64,000 nucleotides of DNA from Brevundimonas sp. M20. Lineage in GTDB: Bacteria; Pseudomonadota; Alphaproteobacteria; Caulobacterales; Caulobacteraceae. The translations under genes were made by a program, and so were the position numbers. Position 1 is the stretch's first letter; each line of letters starts with the position of its first letter. Below are positions 17,665 through 26,246 of this stretch, piece by piece. The DNA is taken from positions 2,309,001 to 2,373,000 of the forward strand of contig NZ_CP041243.1 in NCBI RefSeq assembly GCF_006547065.1, in the 5' to 3' direction. The notes beneath the pieces were generated by a model. It was not told the DNA's origin. It made no database searches and worked only from the letters and a program-made list of their open reading frames with translations.

Positions 17665-18309
17665 GTGCGCTGGATCGTTCTGATCGTCGATGACCACCCC
17701 TTGGTGGGACAGGCCTTTGAGCTGTCGATCAAGGCCGCCTATCCCCATCTGGACGTGGGCCGCGTGACCTCGGCGACCGAGGCGGACGCCTATGTCCGCC
17801 TGCATGGGCCCAGGGTGAAGCTGGTGATGCTGGACCTGATGCTGCCCGATGCCGAGGGCTTCAGCGCCCTGCTACGGCTTCAGCAGATCCTGCCGGACGG
17901 AAAGATCGCCATTGTCTCGGCGCGGACGGACCATCATTCGCTGTCAATGGCGCGGGCGTTCGGGGTCGACTCCTATTTGTCCAAGTCGGAACCGGTGGAG
18001 ACGCTGGTGAACGCGGTGGGCGCGATCCTGCGGGGCGAGACCCTGTTCCCCGAAAATGTCGAGCCGGACCCGAGGGCGGTCGATTTCCACCGTCGCATCT
18101 CGACCCTGTCAGCGGCCCAGCTGCGGATCATGCGGGCACTGGTGGACGGCAAGCTGAACAAGCAGATCGCGGGTGACATGAATCTGACGGAGGGCACGGT
18201 GAAACAGCACGTCTCGGCCATCCTGAAGAAGCTGCAGGTCAACAATCGCAGTCAGGCGATCCTGGCGGCGGCGCCGGTGTTGAGAAACGATCAGGCGCCG
18301 ACGGGCTGA
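17665..18309 (+). CDS. LuxR/NarL-family response regulator
   Basis: A 214-aa regulator. The receiver has D9/D10 in VDDHP and phospho-acceptor Asp 57 in MLDLMLP. The C-terminal LuxR helix-turn-helix (about residues 149-205) has L-N-K-Q-I-A and L-T-E-G-T-V-K-Q-H-V. The GTG start follows a GGAGG site. No kinase is adjacent. It is divergent from the DUF4402 chaperone-usher operon and likely controls it. Its 3' end overlaps plsX by 19 bp on the other strand. Confidence 0.9.
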   Translation: MRWIVLIVDDHPLVGQAFELSIKAAYPHLDVGRVTSATEADAYVRLHGPRVKLVMLDLMLPDAEGFSALLRLQQILPDGKIAIVSARTDHHSLSMARAFGVDSYLSKSEPVETLVNAVGAILRGETLFPENVEPDPRAVDFHRRISTLSAAQLRIMRALVDGKLNKQIAGDMNLTEGTVKQHVSAILKKLQVNNRSQAILAAAPVLRNDQAPTG

Positions 18310-19379
18310 CTGACCGGCGCCTCTTCCGGCGTGGCTTCCGGCGTGGCTTCCATGATGTCGCCCAGTCGCTCCAGACCGGCGGCGACCTTGGCCAGATAGT
18401 CGCTGCGCGCGAGATCGACCGCCACCCGGATAGCCGAGGCGAAACCGGCGGCGTTGGTGCTGCCGTGGCTTTTCACCACCAGACCGTTCAGGCCCAGCAA
18501 AGGCGCGCCGTTGTAGCGGCCCGGGTCGATGCGGTGGACCATGGTCCGCAGGGCGGGCTTCACCATGAGGGCGCCGACCTTGCCCAGGGTGGTGGAGGTC
18601 AGCGATTCCTTGAGCAGGGTCAGCAGGAAGCGGATCGTGCCCTCGGTGGTCTTGAGCGCGATATTGCCGGTGAAGCCGTCGGTGACGATGATGTCGACCG
18701 TTCCCTTGGCGATGTCGTCGCCCTCGACGAAGCCGCGATAGTCGAGACCCTGCCCCCATTCGCGCAGGATGCGGTGGGCCTCGCGCACCTCGTCATGGCC
18801 CTTGTTGTCCTCTGACCCGACGTTCAGCAGGCCGATGGTGGGGCGGGTGGAGCCATGGACGGCGGCGTGGAAGGACTCGCCCATGATGGCGAACTCAACC
18901 AGCTGACGCGCGCCGCAGTCGATGTTCGCGCCGACATCCAGCACCACGCTGATGCCGCGCGCGGTCGGCCAATTGGCGACGATGGCCGGGCGCTCCAGCG
19001 CGGGCACGGCCATGCGCAGGATCAGTTTGGAGATGGCCATCATGGCGCCGGTGTTTCCGGCGGAGACGGCGGCGTGGGCCTCGCCCGCGCGGATCGACTC
19101 AACGGCGTTCCAAAGGCTGGTTCCCTTGCCCCGGCGCAAGGCCTGGGCGGGCTTCTCGCCCATCGGGATGACCTTGTCGGTATGTCGGATGTCCATGTTC
19201 CCGCCCGACAATTTCAGCCGGGCCATCTCGGCGCGGATGGCGGTCTCGTCCCCGTGCAGCAGGAAGCGCAGGTTCCGGCCATCGTGGGCCTTCAGATACT
19301 CGTGGACCCCGCCGATGATCGCCGGCGGCCCCTGATCGCCACCCATGACGTCAAGCGAGATTGTCGTAGCGGATGGCAA
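18291..19379 (-). CDS. plsX: Phosphate acyltransferase PlsX
   Basis: A 362-aa enzyme converting acyl-ACP to acyl-phosphate for phospholipid synthesis. Family blocks are D-V-M-G-G-D at the start, S-A-G-N-T-G-A near the active region, L-D-V-G-A-N, and T-D-G-F-T-G-N. A TTG start at 19379 is proposed because the I-S-L-D strand before MGGD belongs to the fold and CGGAG lies about 10 bp upstream. In many alphaproteobacteria plsX sits between rpmF and fabH; neither is here. The C-terminus has a short EATP repeat. Confidence 0.88.
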   Translation of the reverse strand: MPSATTISLDVMGGDQGPPAIIGGVHEYLKAHDGRNLRFLLHGDETAIRAEMARLKLSGGNMDIRHTDKVIPMGEKPAQALRRGKGTSLWNAVESIRAGEAHAAVSAGNTGAMMAISKLILRMAVPALERPAIVANWPTARGISVVLDVGANIDCGARQLVEFAIMGESFHAAVHGSTRPTIGLLNVGSEDNKGHDEVREAHRILREWGQGLDYRGFVEGDDIAKGTVDIIVTDGFTGNIALKTTEGTIRFLLTLLKESLTSTTLGKVGALMVKPALRTMVHRIDPGRYNGAPLLGLNGLVVKSHGSTNAAGFASAIRVAVDLARSDYLAKVAAGLERLGDIMEATPEATPEEAPVSQPVGA

Positions 19380-19477
19380 GGGCGGGAAACTCCGGGCGCC
19401 GAGGGGTCTTAAGCCCCTTCTGTCGGCAAGGGTATCGTCGTGTCGCGGGGATGGGAACCGGGAGGTCAGGCCGAAAG

Positions 19478-19933
19478 TCAGGCGAGGGCGATCATCAGGA
19501 CGCCGTCGATCAGCACGGCGCCGCCGACCGTCTCCAGCGCGAACTCGTACTGCAAGGCGGCGCCGGTGCGCGCGATCTGGGTGGCGCCGACCCGCAACGG
19601 GCCGTTGATGTCGTCCAGACGGTCCACATGCCAGTTGATGTTCGACAGGACCGCCAGGCTGCCGCCACGCCCCGGTTCGGCCTTGTCGCCGGTGAGAGAG
19701 GAGTGGATGGCGGCGGCCTGCGCCGCATACTCGATGCCGGCGGTGATCGGCAGGCGGTCGTGCGAGCGCAGGGGATTGTCGTCGGACAGATGCGAATTCG
19801 CCTCGCACAGGATGGCCGCGCCCTCGACCTTCAACACCCGCGCCAGCAGGCGCATGGCCCCGTCGTGGGGAACCAGCCGATGCAGTTCGGCGCCTTGCAG
19901 AATCGGTGCGTCAGACGCCCCCGTGGTCGCCAT
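19478..19933 (-). CDS. ApeP-like 3-hydroxyacyl-ACP dehydratase of the resorcinol module
   Basis: A 151-aa hotdog-fold dehydratase of the ApeP group. It has the L-V-P-H-D-G-A-M-R-L-L opening with the candidate catalytic His, and an I-E-Y-A-A-Q-A-A-A helix. It is paralogous to the apeP gene at 37226. It would dehydrate 3-hydroxyacyl-ACP intermediates. The ATG at 19933 was preferred over upstream in-frame starts because homologous length is about 150 aa. It is divergent from the next hotdog gene. Confidence 0.8.
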   Translation of the reverse strand: MATTGASDAPILQGAELHRLVPHDGAMRLLARVLKVEGAAILCEANSHLSDDNPLRSHDRLPITAGIEYAAQAAAIHSSLTGDKAEPGRGGSLAVLSNINWHVDRLDDINGPLRVGATQIARTGAALQYEFALETVGGAVLIDGVLMIALA

Positions 19934-20016
19934 GGTCAAGGCAGCCCCCCTTGCTTGCCAAGTCTTTGACCGTTCCATAAACCTGACCACGGTGGTTGGC
20001 GAGCAGTGAGCGATTG

Positions 20017-20304
20017 ATGAAACCGGCGCTGTCCGTCCCCCTCGACCACCCTGCCCTGCCGGGACACTTTCCGGGCAATCCGCTGGTGCCGGGCGTGATG
20101 ATCCTCGATCTTCTGGCTGACGACTGGCGTGAACTGTCGCCGGACAGGCCCTTGCGCGGGATCCGGAAGGCCAAATTCCAGCGGATGCTGGCTCCCGGAG
20201 AAAAGCTGAGCGTGGAGTGGGCCGAAATTCGTGACGACAAGGTCAGTTTTCGTGCCTTTGTCGGGGACGAAATTCTCGCTACAGGTCAGTTTGCACTGGC
20301 ATAA
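20017..20304 (+). CDS. ApeI/FabZ-like hotdog dehydratase of the resorcinol module
   Basis: A 95-aa hotdog protein. The H-P-A-L-P-G-H-F-P-G-N-P-L-V-P-G-V segment is the FabZ/ApeI signature containing the catalytic His. It is short for the family but retains the hot-dog helix and following strands. ApeI and ApeP act together as a dehydratase pair in aryl polyene synthesis, and this divergent gene pair repeats that partnership. The start has a weak GTGAG site. Confidence 0.75.
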   Translation: MKPALSVPLDHPALPGHFPGNPLVPGVMILDLLADDWRELSPDRPLRGIRKAKFQRMLAPGEKLSVEWAEIRDDKVSFRAFVGDEILATGQFALA

Positions 20305-20312
20305 CGTGGAAA

Positions 20313-20333
20313 ACGCTCGCCCCGCGCGAGCGT
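20313..20333 (+). terminator. Hairpin between hotdog gene and darA
   Basis: ACGCTCGC (20313-20320) pairs with GCGAGCGT (20326-20333) over a 5-nt loop, giving a strong 8-bp GC-rich stem 8 bp after a stop codon. No T-tract follows on the plus strand, so it may be a weak terminator, an attenuator or an mRNA-stabilising stem before darA. Confidence 0.4.
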
Positions 20334-20406
20334 AACCGCACCCGTCCGCGGGCGCCGGTGGAGTGGTTGTAGGGTTTTATGTGACTCTCGGGGGAGAATG
20401 CTCACG

Positions 20407-21357
20407 ATGCGCAAGGTGCTGGTCGTCTATTATTCGCAGACGGGACAGTTGGCCGACATCGTCGATGCGACGATCGCGCCGCTGAGGGCGAACGCGGACA
20501 TCGAGGTCACCGTCTCCGAGCTCAAGCCGAACAAGCCCTGGCCCTTCCCCTGGCCCTTCTTCCGCTTCTTCAACACCTTCCCAGAGACTGTCTATGAAGA
20601 CGTCGAACCGGCGGAGGCGCCCGGCGTCGATCCGGACGCCGACTATGATCTGGTGATCCTGGCCTATCAGGTCTGGTTCCTGTCCCCGTCCCTGCCGACC
20701 ATCGCTTTCCTGAAGTCCGAGGGCGCGCGCAAGCTGCTGGCCGGGAAGCCCGTCGTGACGCTGATCGGTTGCCGCAACATGTGGCTGATGGCGCAGGAGC
20801 GGATGAAGACACTGATCAGCGAACTGGGCGGGCGACTGGTCGACAACATCGTACTGACCGACAGCGCGCACAGCGCCTTCACCTTCGTCTCGACCCCGAT
20901 GTGGATGCTGACCGGCAAGAAGGGCCCGTTCCTGAACGGGCTGATCCCCGAGGCCGGGGTATCGAAGGAAGATGTCGCCGGCTGCGCCCGCTTCGGCCGC
21001 GCCATCGCCGCCGCCCTGCCGAAGCGCAAGCGCGAGGACAGCAGCCCGATGCTGGGCGGTCTGGGCGCCGTCACGGTGCGTGAGGGCCTGATCGAATCCG
21101 AGAAGACCGCCAAGCGCAGCTTCATGATCTGGGGCAAGCTTCTGCGCGCCACCGGCACGCCGTCGTCGGCCCTGCGTCAGCTGGTCATCGTGATCTATGT
21201 GCTGTTCCTGATCACCCTGATCCTGACGGTCGTGCCGCTGCTGGCCATCATCAAGGCGCTGCTCAAGCCGTTCCTGAAAGCCCATGTCGCCCGGCAACGG
21301 GCCTATTTCGCCGCTCCCTCCGGGGAATCCATGCAACTGATGGAAAGCCCCTCTTGA
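20407..21357 (+). CDS. darA: DarA-like dialkylresorcinol aromatase (flavodoxin-like)
   Basis: A 316-aa protein with an N-terminal flavodoxin-like fold. VLVVYYSQTGQ is the phosphate-binding loop, and a Y-Q-V-W-F-L-S-P segment follows at about residue 87. A C-terminal hydrophobic segment (about 263-292) predicts membrane attachment. DarA enzymes oxidise the cyclohexanedione made by DarB to a dialkylresorcinol. The second ATG (20407) is preferred because GGGGGAG sits about 10 bp before it; the first is at 20398. The stop overlaps the TTG start of darB. Confidence 0.82.
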   Translation: MRKVLVVYYSQTGQLADIVDATIAPLRANADIEVTVSELKPNKPWPFPWPFFRFFNTFPETVYEDVEPAEAPGVDPDADYDLVILAYQVWFLSPSLPTIAFLKSEGARKLLAGKPVVTLIGCRNMWLMAQERMKTLISELGGRLVDNIVLTDSAHSAFTFVSTPMWMLTGKKGPFLNGLIPEAGVSKEDVAGCARFGRAIAAALPKRKREDSSPMLGGLGAVTVREGLIESEKTAKRSFMIWGKLLRATGTPSSALRQLVIVIYVLFLITLILTVVPLLAIIKALLKPFLKAHVARQRAYFAAPSGESMQLMESPS

Positions 21358-22499
21358 CCCGCCCTGTCTACATTACGCGTACCGCCGCCTTCCTGCCGAA
21401 CGCCCCGGTGGGCAATGACGACATGGAGCGGATTCTGGGGCAGGTCGGGCCGCGTCCGTCGCGCGCCCGCCGCACCATCCTGCGTTCGAACGGCATCAAG
21501 AGCCGCCACTATGCGATCGACCCCGAGACGCTGAAGCCGACCCACACCAACGCCCAGCTGGCGGCCGAGGCCGTGCGCCTGCTGGATACCGATCTGGACG
21601 CTGTCGAATGCCTGGCGTGCGGCACCTCCAACCCCGACCAGATCATGCCGGGTCACGCCTCCATGGTGCAGGGTGAACTGGGTTTGCAGGACGTTCAGTC
21701 GGTTTCGACCGCAGGCGTGTGCATGAGCGGCATGGCTTCGCTGAAGTACGCCTGGCTGTCGGTCGCCGCGGGCGACACCGACGCGGCGGTGGCGACGGGA
21801 TCGGAAACCGCCTCGGCCGTGATGTCGGCGGCCAACTTCACGCCCGAGATCGACGCCCGGGTGGATGCGCTGGAAGATAACCCGGAGATCGCCTTCGAGA
21901 AGGATTTCCTGCGCTGGATGCTGTCGGACGCCGCGGGCGCCTTGCTGCTGGAGCCGGAGGCGCGAGCGGGCGCGCTGAACCTGCGCGTGGACTGGATCGA
22001 CCTGCACTCCTTCTCGGGCGAGATGGACACCTGCATGTACATGGGCGGGGTCAAGAACGAGGACGGCAGCATCACCGGCTGGGCCCAGTTCACGGCCGAG
22101 GAACGGGCCGCCCAATCCGTTCTGACCGTCAAGCAGGACGTGCGCCTGCTGAACGACAACGTCCTGCGCTACACGCTGGAGAAGCCCCTGCCCGGCATGG
22201 CCGCAAAGCGCGGCCTGAAGCCCTCGGATGTGGATTTCTTCCTGCCCCACTATTCGTCGGAGTTCTTCCGGGACCGGCTGTACCAGTCGATGCTGAACGT
22301 CGATTTCGACATCCCGCAGGAGCGCTGGTTCACCAATCTGACGACGCGCGGCAACACCGGCTCGGCCTCGATCTATGTAATGATCGACGAACTGCTGGCC
22401 AGCGGCCGGCTGAAGCCGGGTCATCGCCTGCTGTGCTGGGTGCCGGAAAGCGGCCGGTTCTCCGGCAGCTTCATGCACCTGACCGTGGTGCAGGGCTGA
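21354..22499 (+). CDS. darB: DarB-like ketosynthase/cyclase (KAS III fold)
   Basis: A 381-aa thiolase-fold ketosynthase. The nucleophile is Cys 123 in S-T-A-G-V-C-M-S-G. The catalytic His is in F-L-P-H-Y-S-S, and Asn in T-R-G-N-T-G-S. DarB condenses two acyl units and cyclises them to a 1,3-cyclohexanedione, the precursor of dialkylresorcinols. A TTG start overlaps the darA stop (TTGA). Length and motifs are normal for DarB. Confidence 0.87.
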   Translation: MTRPVYITRTAAFLPNAPVGNDDMERILGQVGPRPSRARRTILRSNGIKSRHYAIDPETLKPTHTNAQLAAEAVRLLDTDLDAVECLACGTSNPDQIMPGHASMVQGELGLQDVQSVSTAGVCMSGMASLKYAWLSVAAGDTDAAVATGSETASAVMSAANFTPEIDARVDALEDNPEIAFEKDFLRWMLSDAAGALLLEPEARAGALNLRVDWIDLHSFSGEMDTCMYMGGVKNEDGSITGWAQFTAEERAAQSVLTVKQDVRLLNDNVLRYTLEKPLPGMAAKRGLKPSDVDFFLPHYSSEFFRDRLYQSMLNVDFDIPQERWFTNLTTRGNTGSASIYVMIDELLASGRLKPGHRLLCWVPESGRFSGSFMHLTVVQG

Positions 22500-22502
22500 C
22501 CG

Positions 22503-22913
22503 ATGAAGACCGATGAGGTCCCGCAAGACCCATCCCTGACCCACGCGGGACAGCGCAAGCTGTTCTACGCCGTCGATGAACAGGGCGATTACACCGAGGT
22601 TCAGTCGCTGGGCTGGGATGTGGAATCCTACGCCACCCTGGCCGCCGTCGAGGTGCTGAACCAGCAGCGGGACGATGCATGGGAACGGGCGAAGGCGGGC
22701 CTGACCGCGCCGCTGGAGTACCATATGTACCGACGCCGCATGGACCGGGCCAGCTTCGCTTCGGCCACCGGCTTCTGGCGCTGGCGGACCTCGCGCCACT
22801 TCAAGCCCGCCGTGTTCGCCCGCCTGCCGGACACGATCCTGAACCGTTACGCAGAGGTGCTCGGCATGAGCGTCGAGGGCCTGCGGAGCCTCCCTGCCGC
22901 GCCGGACGCCTGA
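22503..22913 (+). CDS. Unrecognised 136-aa protein between darB and the btrH-like gene
   Basis: Function not recognised. It is a soluble, charged 136-aa protein with no signal peptide or membrane segment. Visible landmarks are R-K-L-F-Y-A-V-D near residue 20, H-M-Y-R-R-R-M-D in the middle, and F-W-R-W-R-T near residue 90. It starts 3 bp after darB and ends 4 bp before the btrH-like gene. This strict coupling suggests a partner or accessory enzyme in resorcinol formation or esterification. Confidence 0.75.
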   Translation: MKTDEVPQDPSLTHAGQRKLFYAVDEQGDYTEVQSLGWDVESYATLAAVEVLNQQRDDAWERAKAGLTAPLEYHMYRRRMDRASFASATGFWRWRTSRHFKPAVFARLPDTILNRYAEVLGMSVEGLRSLPAAPDA

Positions 22914-22917
22914 GCCC

Positions 22918-23904
22918 ATGAGCGACTTCCACCACCGTCAGTCCGCGCATTGCGAAAGCGGCGTGGTCGCGAACATGCTGACCCACCACGGCCTGCCGAT
23001 GAGCGAGCCGATGGCCTTTGGTCTGTCGGCCTCGCTGACCTTCGCCTACATGCCGATCATCAAGCTGGCCGGGATGCCGCTGATCGCCTACCGCATGTTG
23101 CCGGGGAACATCATCAAGGGCGTCGAGAAGCGTGTCGGCATGCGCTGGGAGCGCACACGGTTCAGCGACCCGGCCGAGGCCGAACGGGCGCTGGACGCCG
23201 CGCTGGACGCCGGGCGGGCGGTCGGGCTGCAAACCTGCGTCTACTGGCTGCCCTATTTCCCGGAGCAGATGCGGTTTCACTTCAACGCCCACAATCTGGT
23301 GGTCTACGGGCGCGAGGGGGACGACTATCTGGTCAGCGATCCGCTGTTCGAAACCACCGTCCGCTGTGATCGCGCCTCGATGCAGCGCGCCCGCTTCGCC
23401 AAGGGCGACATGGAGCCGAAGGGGCTGATGTACTACCCGACCGGCACACCGGGCGAGGTCGACTACGCGACCGAAATCCCCAAGGCCATCCGCTGGAACG
23501 CCAAAACGATGCAGGCCCCGGTGCCGATCGCCGGGGTGAAGGGCATCCGCTTCCTGGGGCGGAACATCGTGAAGCTGTCGCGCGATGCGAACCGCGACAC
23601 CTACCTGCCGCTCTATCTGGGCCACATCGTGCGGATGCAGGAGGAGATCGGGACCGGCGGGGCCGGGTTCCGCTTCATCTATGCATCCTTCCTGCAGGAG
23701 GCGAGCCGCCTGCTGGGCCAGCCCGCGCTGGCCGACGCAGCGAAGGACCTGACGGCGGCGGGCGACGAGTGGCGGCGGTTCGCCCTGCGCGCCAGCAAGA
23801 TGTGCCGGGGGCGGGCGCAGATGGATGTGCACGAGCTGGACGCCATCCTGAACGGCATCGCCGACAGGGAACTGGCCGTCTGGAAGAGCCTCCGGCACGT
23901 TTAA
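22918..23904 (+). CDS. BtrH-like acyltransferase, candidate ester synthase
   Basis: A 328-aa cytosolic protein with a BtrH N-terminal domain. The H-C-E-S-G-V-V motif near residue 11 supplies a Cys-protease-like nucleophile, and F-N-A-H-N-L-V-V-Y near residue 121 supplies the His. The C-terminal half matches the helical DUF4872 partner domain. BtrH transfers an acyl group from an ACP to an amine in butirosin synthesis. Here the likely reaction is transfer of an aryl polyene from ACP to a resorcinol hydroxyl. It overlaps the convergent KS-like gene by 4 bp. Confidence 0.75.
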   Translation: MSDFHHRQSAHCESGVVANMLTHHGLPMSEPMAFGLSASLTFAYMPIIKLAGMPLIAYRMLPGNIIKGVEKRVGMRWERTRFSDPAEAERALDAALDAGRAVGLQTCVYWLPYFPEQMRFHFNAHNLVVYGREGDDYLVSDPLFETTVRCDRASMQRARFAKGDMEPKGLMYYPTGTPGEVDYATEIPKAIRWNAKTMQAPVPIAGVKGIRFLGRNIVKLSRDANRDTYLPLYLGHIVRMQEEIGTGGAGFRFIYASFLQEASRLLGQPALADAAKDLTAAGDEWRRFALRASKMCRGRAQMDVHELDAILNGIADRELAVWKSLRHV

Positions 23905-24785
23905 CCGCGCCGGACCTCCAGCAGGATGGCCGCATAGCCGCCGCTGTCGTTGGCGTTGACCTGAAGCAGCACCTCGGCGTCGCCGTCGCGGATGAAGTCG
24001 CCCAGGGCGCCGACGCTCTGGCTGTCGTAGCAGGCGCGGCCGTCGGCGGCGTCGGTCAGGCGGCTCAGCCCCGCCTCACGCATCACGCCCGCGACCTCAT
24101 CCGACGGCAGATACTGGCCGCGGTTGAAGACGGTGCGCGCCGGGTCCAGCGTCTGTTTCGCCAGCCAGTCGGACAGGGCCGCGCGGTCCGCGAAGAAGTC
24201 GACCGAACGCAGGGCTGACGGCCCCTGTCCGTCCGCGCGGAGCCAGAGCCAGTGACTGGCCTCGGCGACCGGCGTGCCGTCCTCCAGTCGCAGGCGGCGG
24301 CGGTGCACCTCCATCGGCCCCGTGGCGATATCGACCGAACCGACCAGCGCCGAGCTGACCAGCCCCGTCTCGATATCCAGCAGGGCCAGCTGAAGCGCCG
24401 TCTCGAAGCTGAAGTGGGTGTTGCTGAGGAAGCAGCTGCGTCCATGCAGGCCGAAATGGCGCGCGACGTAGAAGCAGGCGGCGTTCGACACCGTGTTGAT
24501 GAAGCTGAGCGGCTTGGGCGGTTCGCCGTGTTTGAACAGCGGCTCCATCACTTCCAGCGTCACCTCCAGATCGCCCCGGCGCGAAGCCATGTAGACGGCG
24601 GTTTCGGCAGGCGGGGTCTCCGCGCCGACGCAGCGGGCGGCGCCGATCAGGGCCGACTGGATGAAGCGGCCGATCCGACGCACCGGCTTGCCGGTTTCGG
24701 CGGTCAGCAGGGCGCGCAGGTCCGGCGGGATGTCTTCGACGGGGGCGTAATAGTCGCCCAGGGCGTGGATCAGGACTTCAGTCAT
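23901..24785 (-). CDS. Ketosynthase-like protein lacking the active-site Cys
   Basis: A 294-aa beta-ketoacyl-synthase-like protein, shorter than a full ketosynthase. The region aligning with the nucleophile elbow reads F-L-S-N-T-H-F-S-F-E, where the normal Cys position is His. It should therefore not condense acyl groups by itself and may act as a chain-length-factor subunit of the ketosynthase encoded just upstream. It overlaps that gene by 8 bp. ApeC is the analogous subunit in the aryl polyene set. Confidence 0.75.
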   Translation of the reverse strand: MTEVLIHALGDYYAPVEDIPPDLRALLTAETGKPVRRIGRFIQSALIGAARCVGAETPPAETAVYMASRRGDLEVTLEVMEPLFKHGEPPKPLSFINTVSNAACFYVARHFGLHGRSCFLSNTHFSFETALQLALLDIETGLVSSALVGSVDIATGPMEVHRRRLRLEDGTPVAEASHWLWLRADGQGPSALRSVDFFADRAALSDWLAKQTLDPARTVFNRGQYLPSDEVAGVMREAGLSRLTDAADGRACYDSQSVGALGDFIRDGDAEVLLQVNANDSGGYAAILLEVRRG

Positions 24786-25959
24786 CGACGTTCGCGATCA
24801 CGAGCGAGGTGTTGTTTCCGCCGAAGCCGAAATAGTTGAGCATGAAGACGCCCGGCGCCATGGGCTGCGGGGTCTGGAACAGGCTGATCCCCAGTTCGCC
24901 CGGCTCGGCGCAGACGCCCGGGACGGCCGGGAAATACCCCTGCTCCAGCAGGGCGCAGAACAGGATCAGTTCATTCAGGCCGCAGGCGCCGAAGGTGTGG
25001 CCGATGAAGGGCTTGAGCGCGCAGAGCGGCGGCACGGTCCCGAAGGCGCGGGCCATGCCGGCGGCCTCGGCCTCGTCATTCAGCAGGCTTGCGGTGCCGT
25101 GGGTCTTGATGCCCGCGATGCGTCCGGCCTCGACGCCCGCCGAGTCGAGGGCGCGCTGGATGACCTCAAGCACGGTGCTGCCGTCCGGGTTGGCGGCGGA
25201 CATGCCGAAGATGTCGCAAAGGTTGGCGGCGCCGCGCAGGTGGAAGCCCGAGCTCGCCAAGGCCCCCGCCCCGTTCCCCCGCCGCTTGCCGCCGCTGACC
25301 ACCACCGCGCCGCAGCCCTCGCCGGGAACCAGTCCGCCGCGCGCGCTGTCAAACGGCTTCATCGTGCCGGTCTTCGACAGCAGGTTCAGTCCCTGGAAGC
25401 CCATGGCCGTGATGATGTTCAGGCTCTCGGAACTGACCACCAACGCATGTCCGGCCCGGCCGCTGCGGATCAGGGCGTCGCCGTAGATCAGGGCGTTGGC
25501 GCTGGCCGTGCAGGCGGTCGAAACGGTGTAGTCCGGGCCGCCCAGACCGAAACGGCGACGCAGCCGCTCGGCCAGACGGCCGAGGTTGTTGTTGTGGGTC
25601 AACGGATGGGCGTCCAGCCCTTCAGCCAGTTCGCGTTGATAGATCGCCTCGGACCGCGAGATATCGACCGACGACGAACCGAGCAGAAGGATCGTGTCGG
25701 CGCGCTCCGCGGCGGTGAGGCCGGCGGCCTCGATCGCCTCGGCGCAAACGGCCTCCAACACCGATTCTAGCCGGTTTTCGATATCGACGAGCGGTCGATC
25801 CTTGAGCAGCAGGGCGGGCACGACCGCGCGCAGTCCGCCCGCCTCAAGCGGGACGGACGCGGCGTCCGGGGGTGGCGCGAACAGGGCCGCGACATTGGCG
25901 GCGACGTCCTGTCCAAGGCAGGTGTGGAGCCCCGCCCCGACGAAATAGCTCCGGCTCAT
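24778..25959 (-). CDS. Beta-ketoacyl-ACP synthase (FabF-type) of the resorcinol module
   Basis: A 393-aa FabF-like ketosynthase with complete catalytic residues: Cys 150 in V-S-T-A-C-T-A-S, His in K-T-H-G-T-A-S and His in I-G-H-T-F-G-A-C-G. The end N-Y-F-G-F-G-G-N-N-T-S is family-typical. It overlaps the ACP gene (4 bp) and the KS-like gene (8 bp), forming an ACP-KS-CLF-like unit. It probably elongates the acyl chains consumed by DarB or those of a second polyene. Confidence 0.88.
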   Translation of the reverse strand: MSRSYFVGAGLHTCLGQDVAANVAALFAPPPDAASVPLEAGGLRAVVPALLLKDRPLVDIENRLESVLEAVCAEAIEAAGLTAAERADTILLLGSSSVDISRSEAIYQRELAEGLDAHPLTHNNNLGRLAERLRRRFGLGGPDYTVSTACTASANALIYGDALIRSGRAGHALVVSSESLNIITAMGFQGLNLLSKTGTMKPFDSARGGLVPGEGCGAVVVSGGKRRGNGAGALASSGFHLRGAANLCDIFGMSAANPDGSTVLEVIQRALDSAGVEAGRIAGIKTHGTASLLNDEAEAAGMARAFGTVPPLCALKPFIGHTFGACGLNELILFCALLEQGYFPAVPGVCAEPGELGISLFQTPQPMAPGVFMLNYFGFGGNNTSLVIANVDD

Positions 25960-26246
25960 GCGGGCGGCGCGGCCTTGGCGGCGATAATGAAGTCAGCCAG
26001 CGCATTGATACTGGCGAAGGCCTTGCGTCCGTCCGGCCCGCCCTCGATCCGCACGCCGTACTGCTTTTGAATCGCCAGACTGACCTGGAGTGCGTCGAGC
26101 GAATCGAGATCCAGTGATCCGCCCATCAGCGGTTCATCGACCGGCATGTCGGCGGGGTCGATATCCTTGTCGCACTCTTCGATGATGAGGCGTTTCAGCG
26201 CCTCGACCAGTTCGTTGTGGTCCATCGGGCTTGTCATCGGGCTCAC
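25956..26246 (-). CDS. Acyl carrier protein of the resorcinol module
   Basis: A 96-aa acyl carrier protein. The phosphopantetheine attachment site is Ser 49 in L-D-L-D-S-L-D-A-L. It is acidic with helical ends. A GTG start overlaps the upstream transporter stop (GTGA), and the gene overlaps the ketosynthase gene by 4 bp. It would carry the chain for the adjacent KS pair after activation by the phosphopantetheinyl transferase at 43898. Confidence 0.88.
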   Translation of the reverse strand: MSPMTSPMDHNELVEALKRLIIEECDKDIDPADMPVDEPLMGGSLDLDSLDALQVSLAIQKQYGVRIEGGPDGRKAFASINALADFIIAAKAAPPA

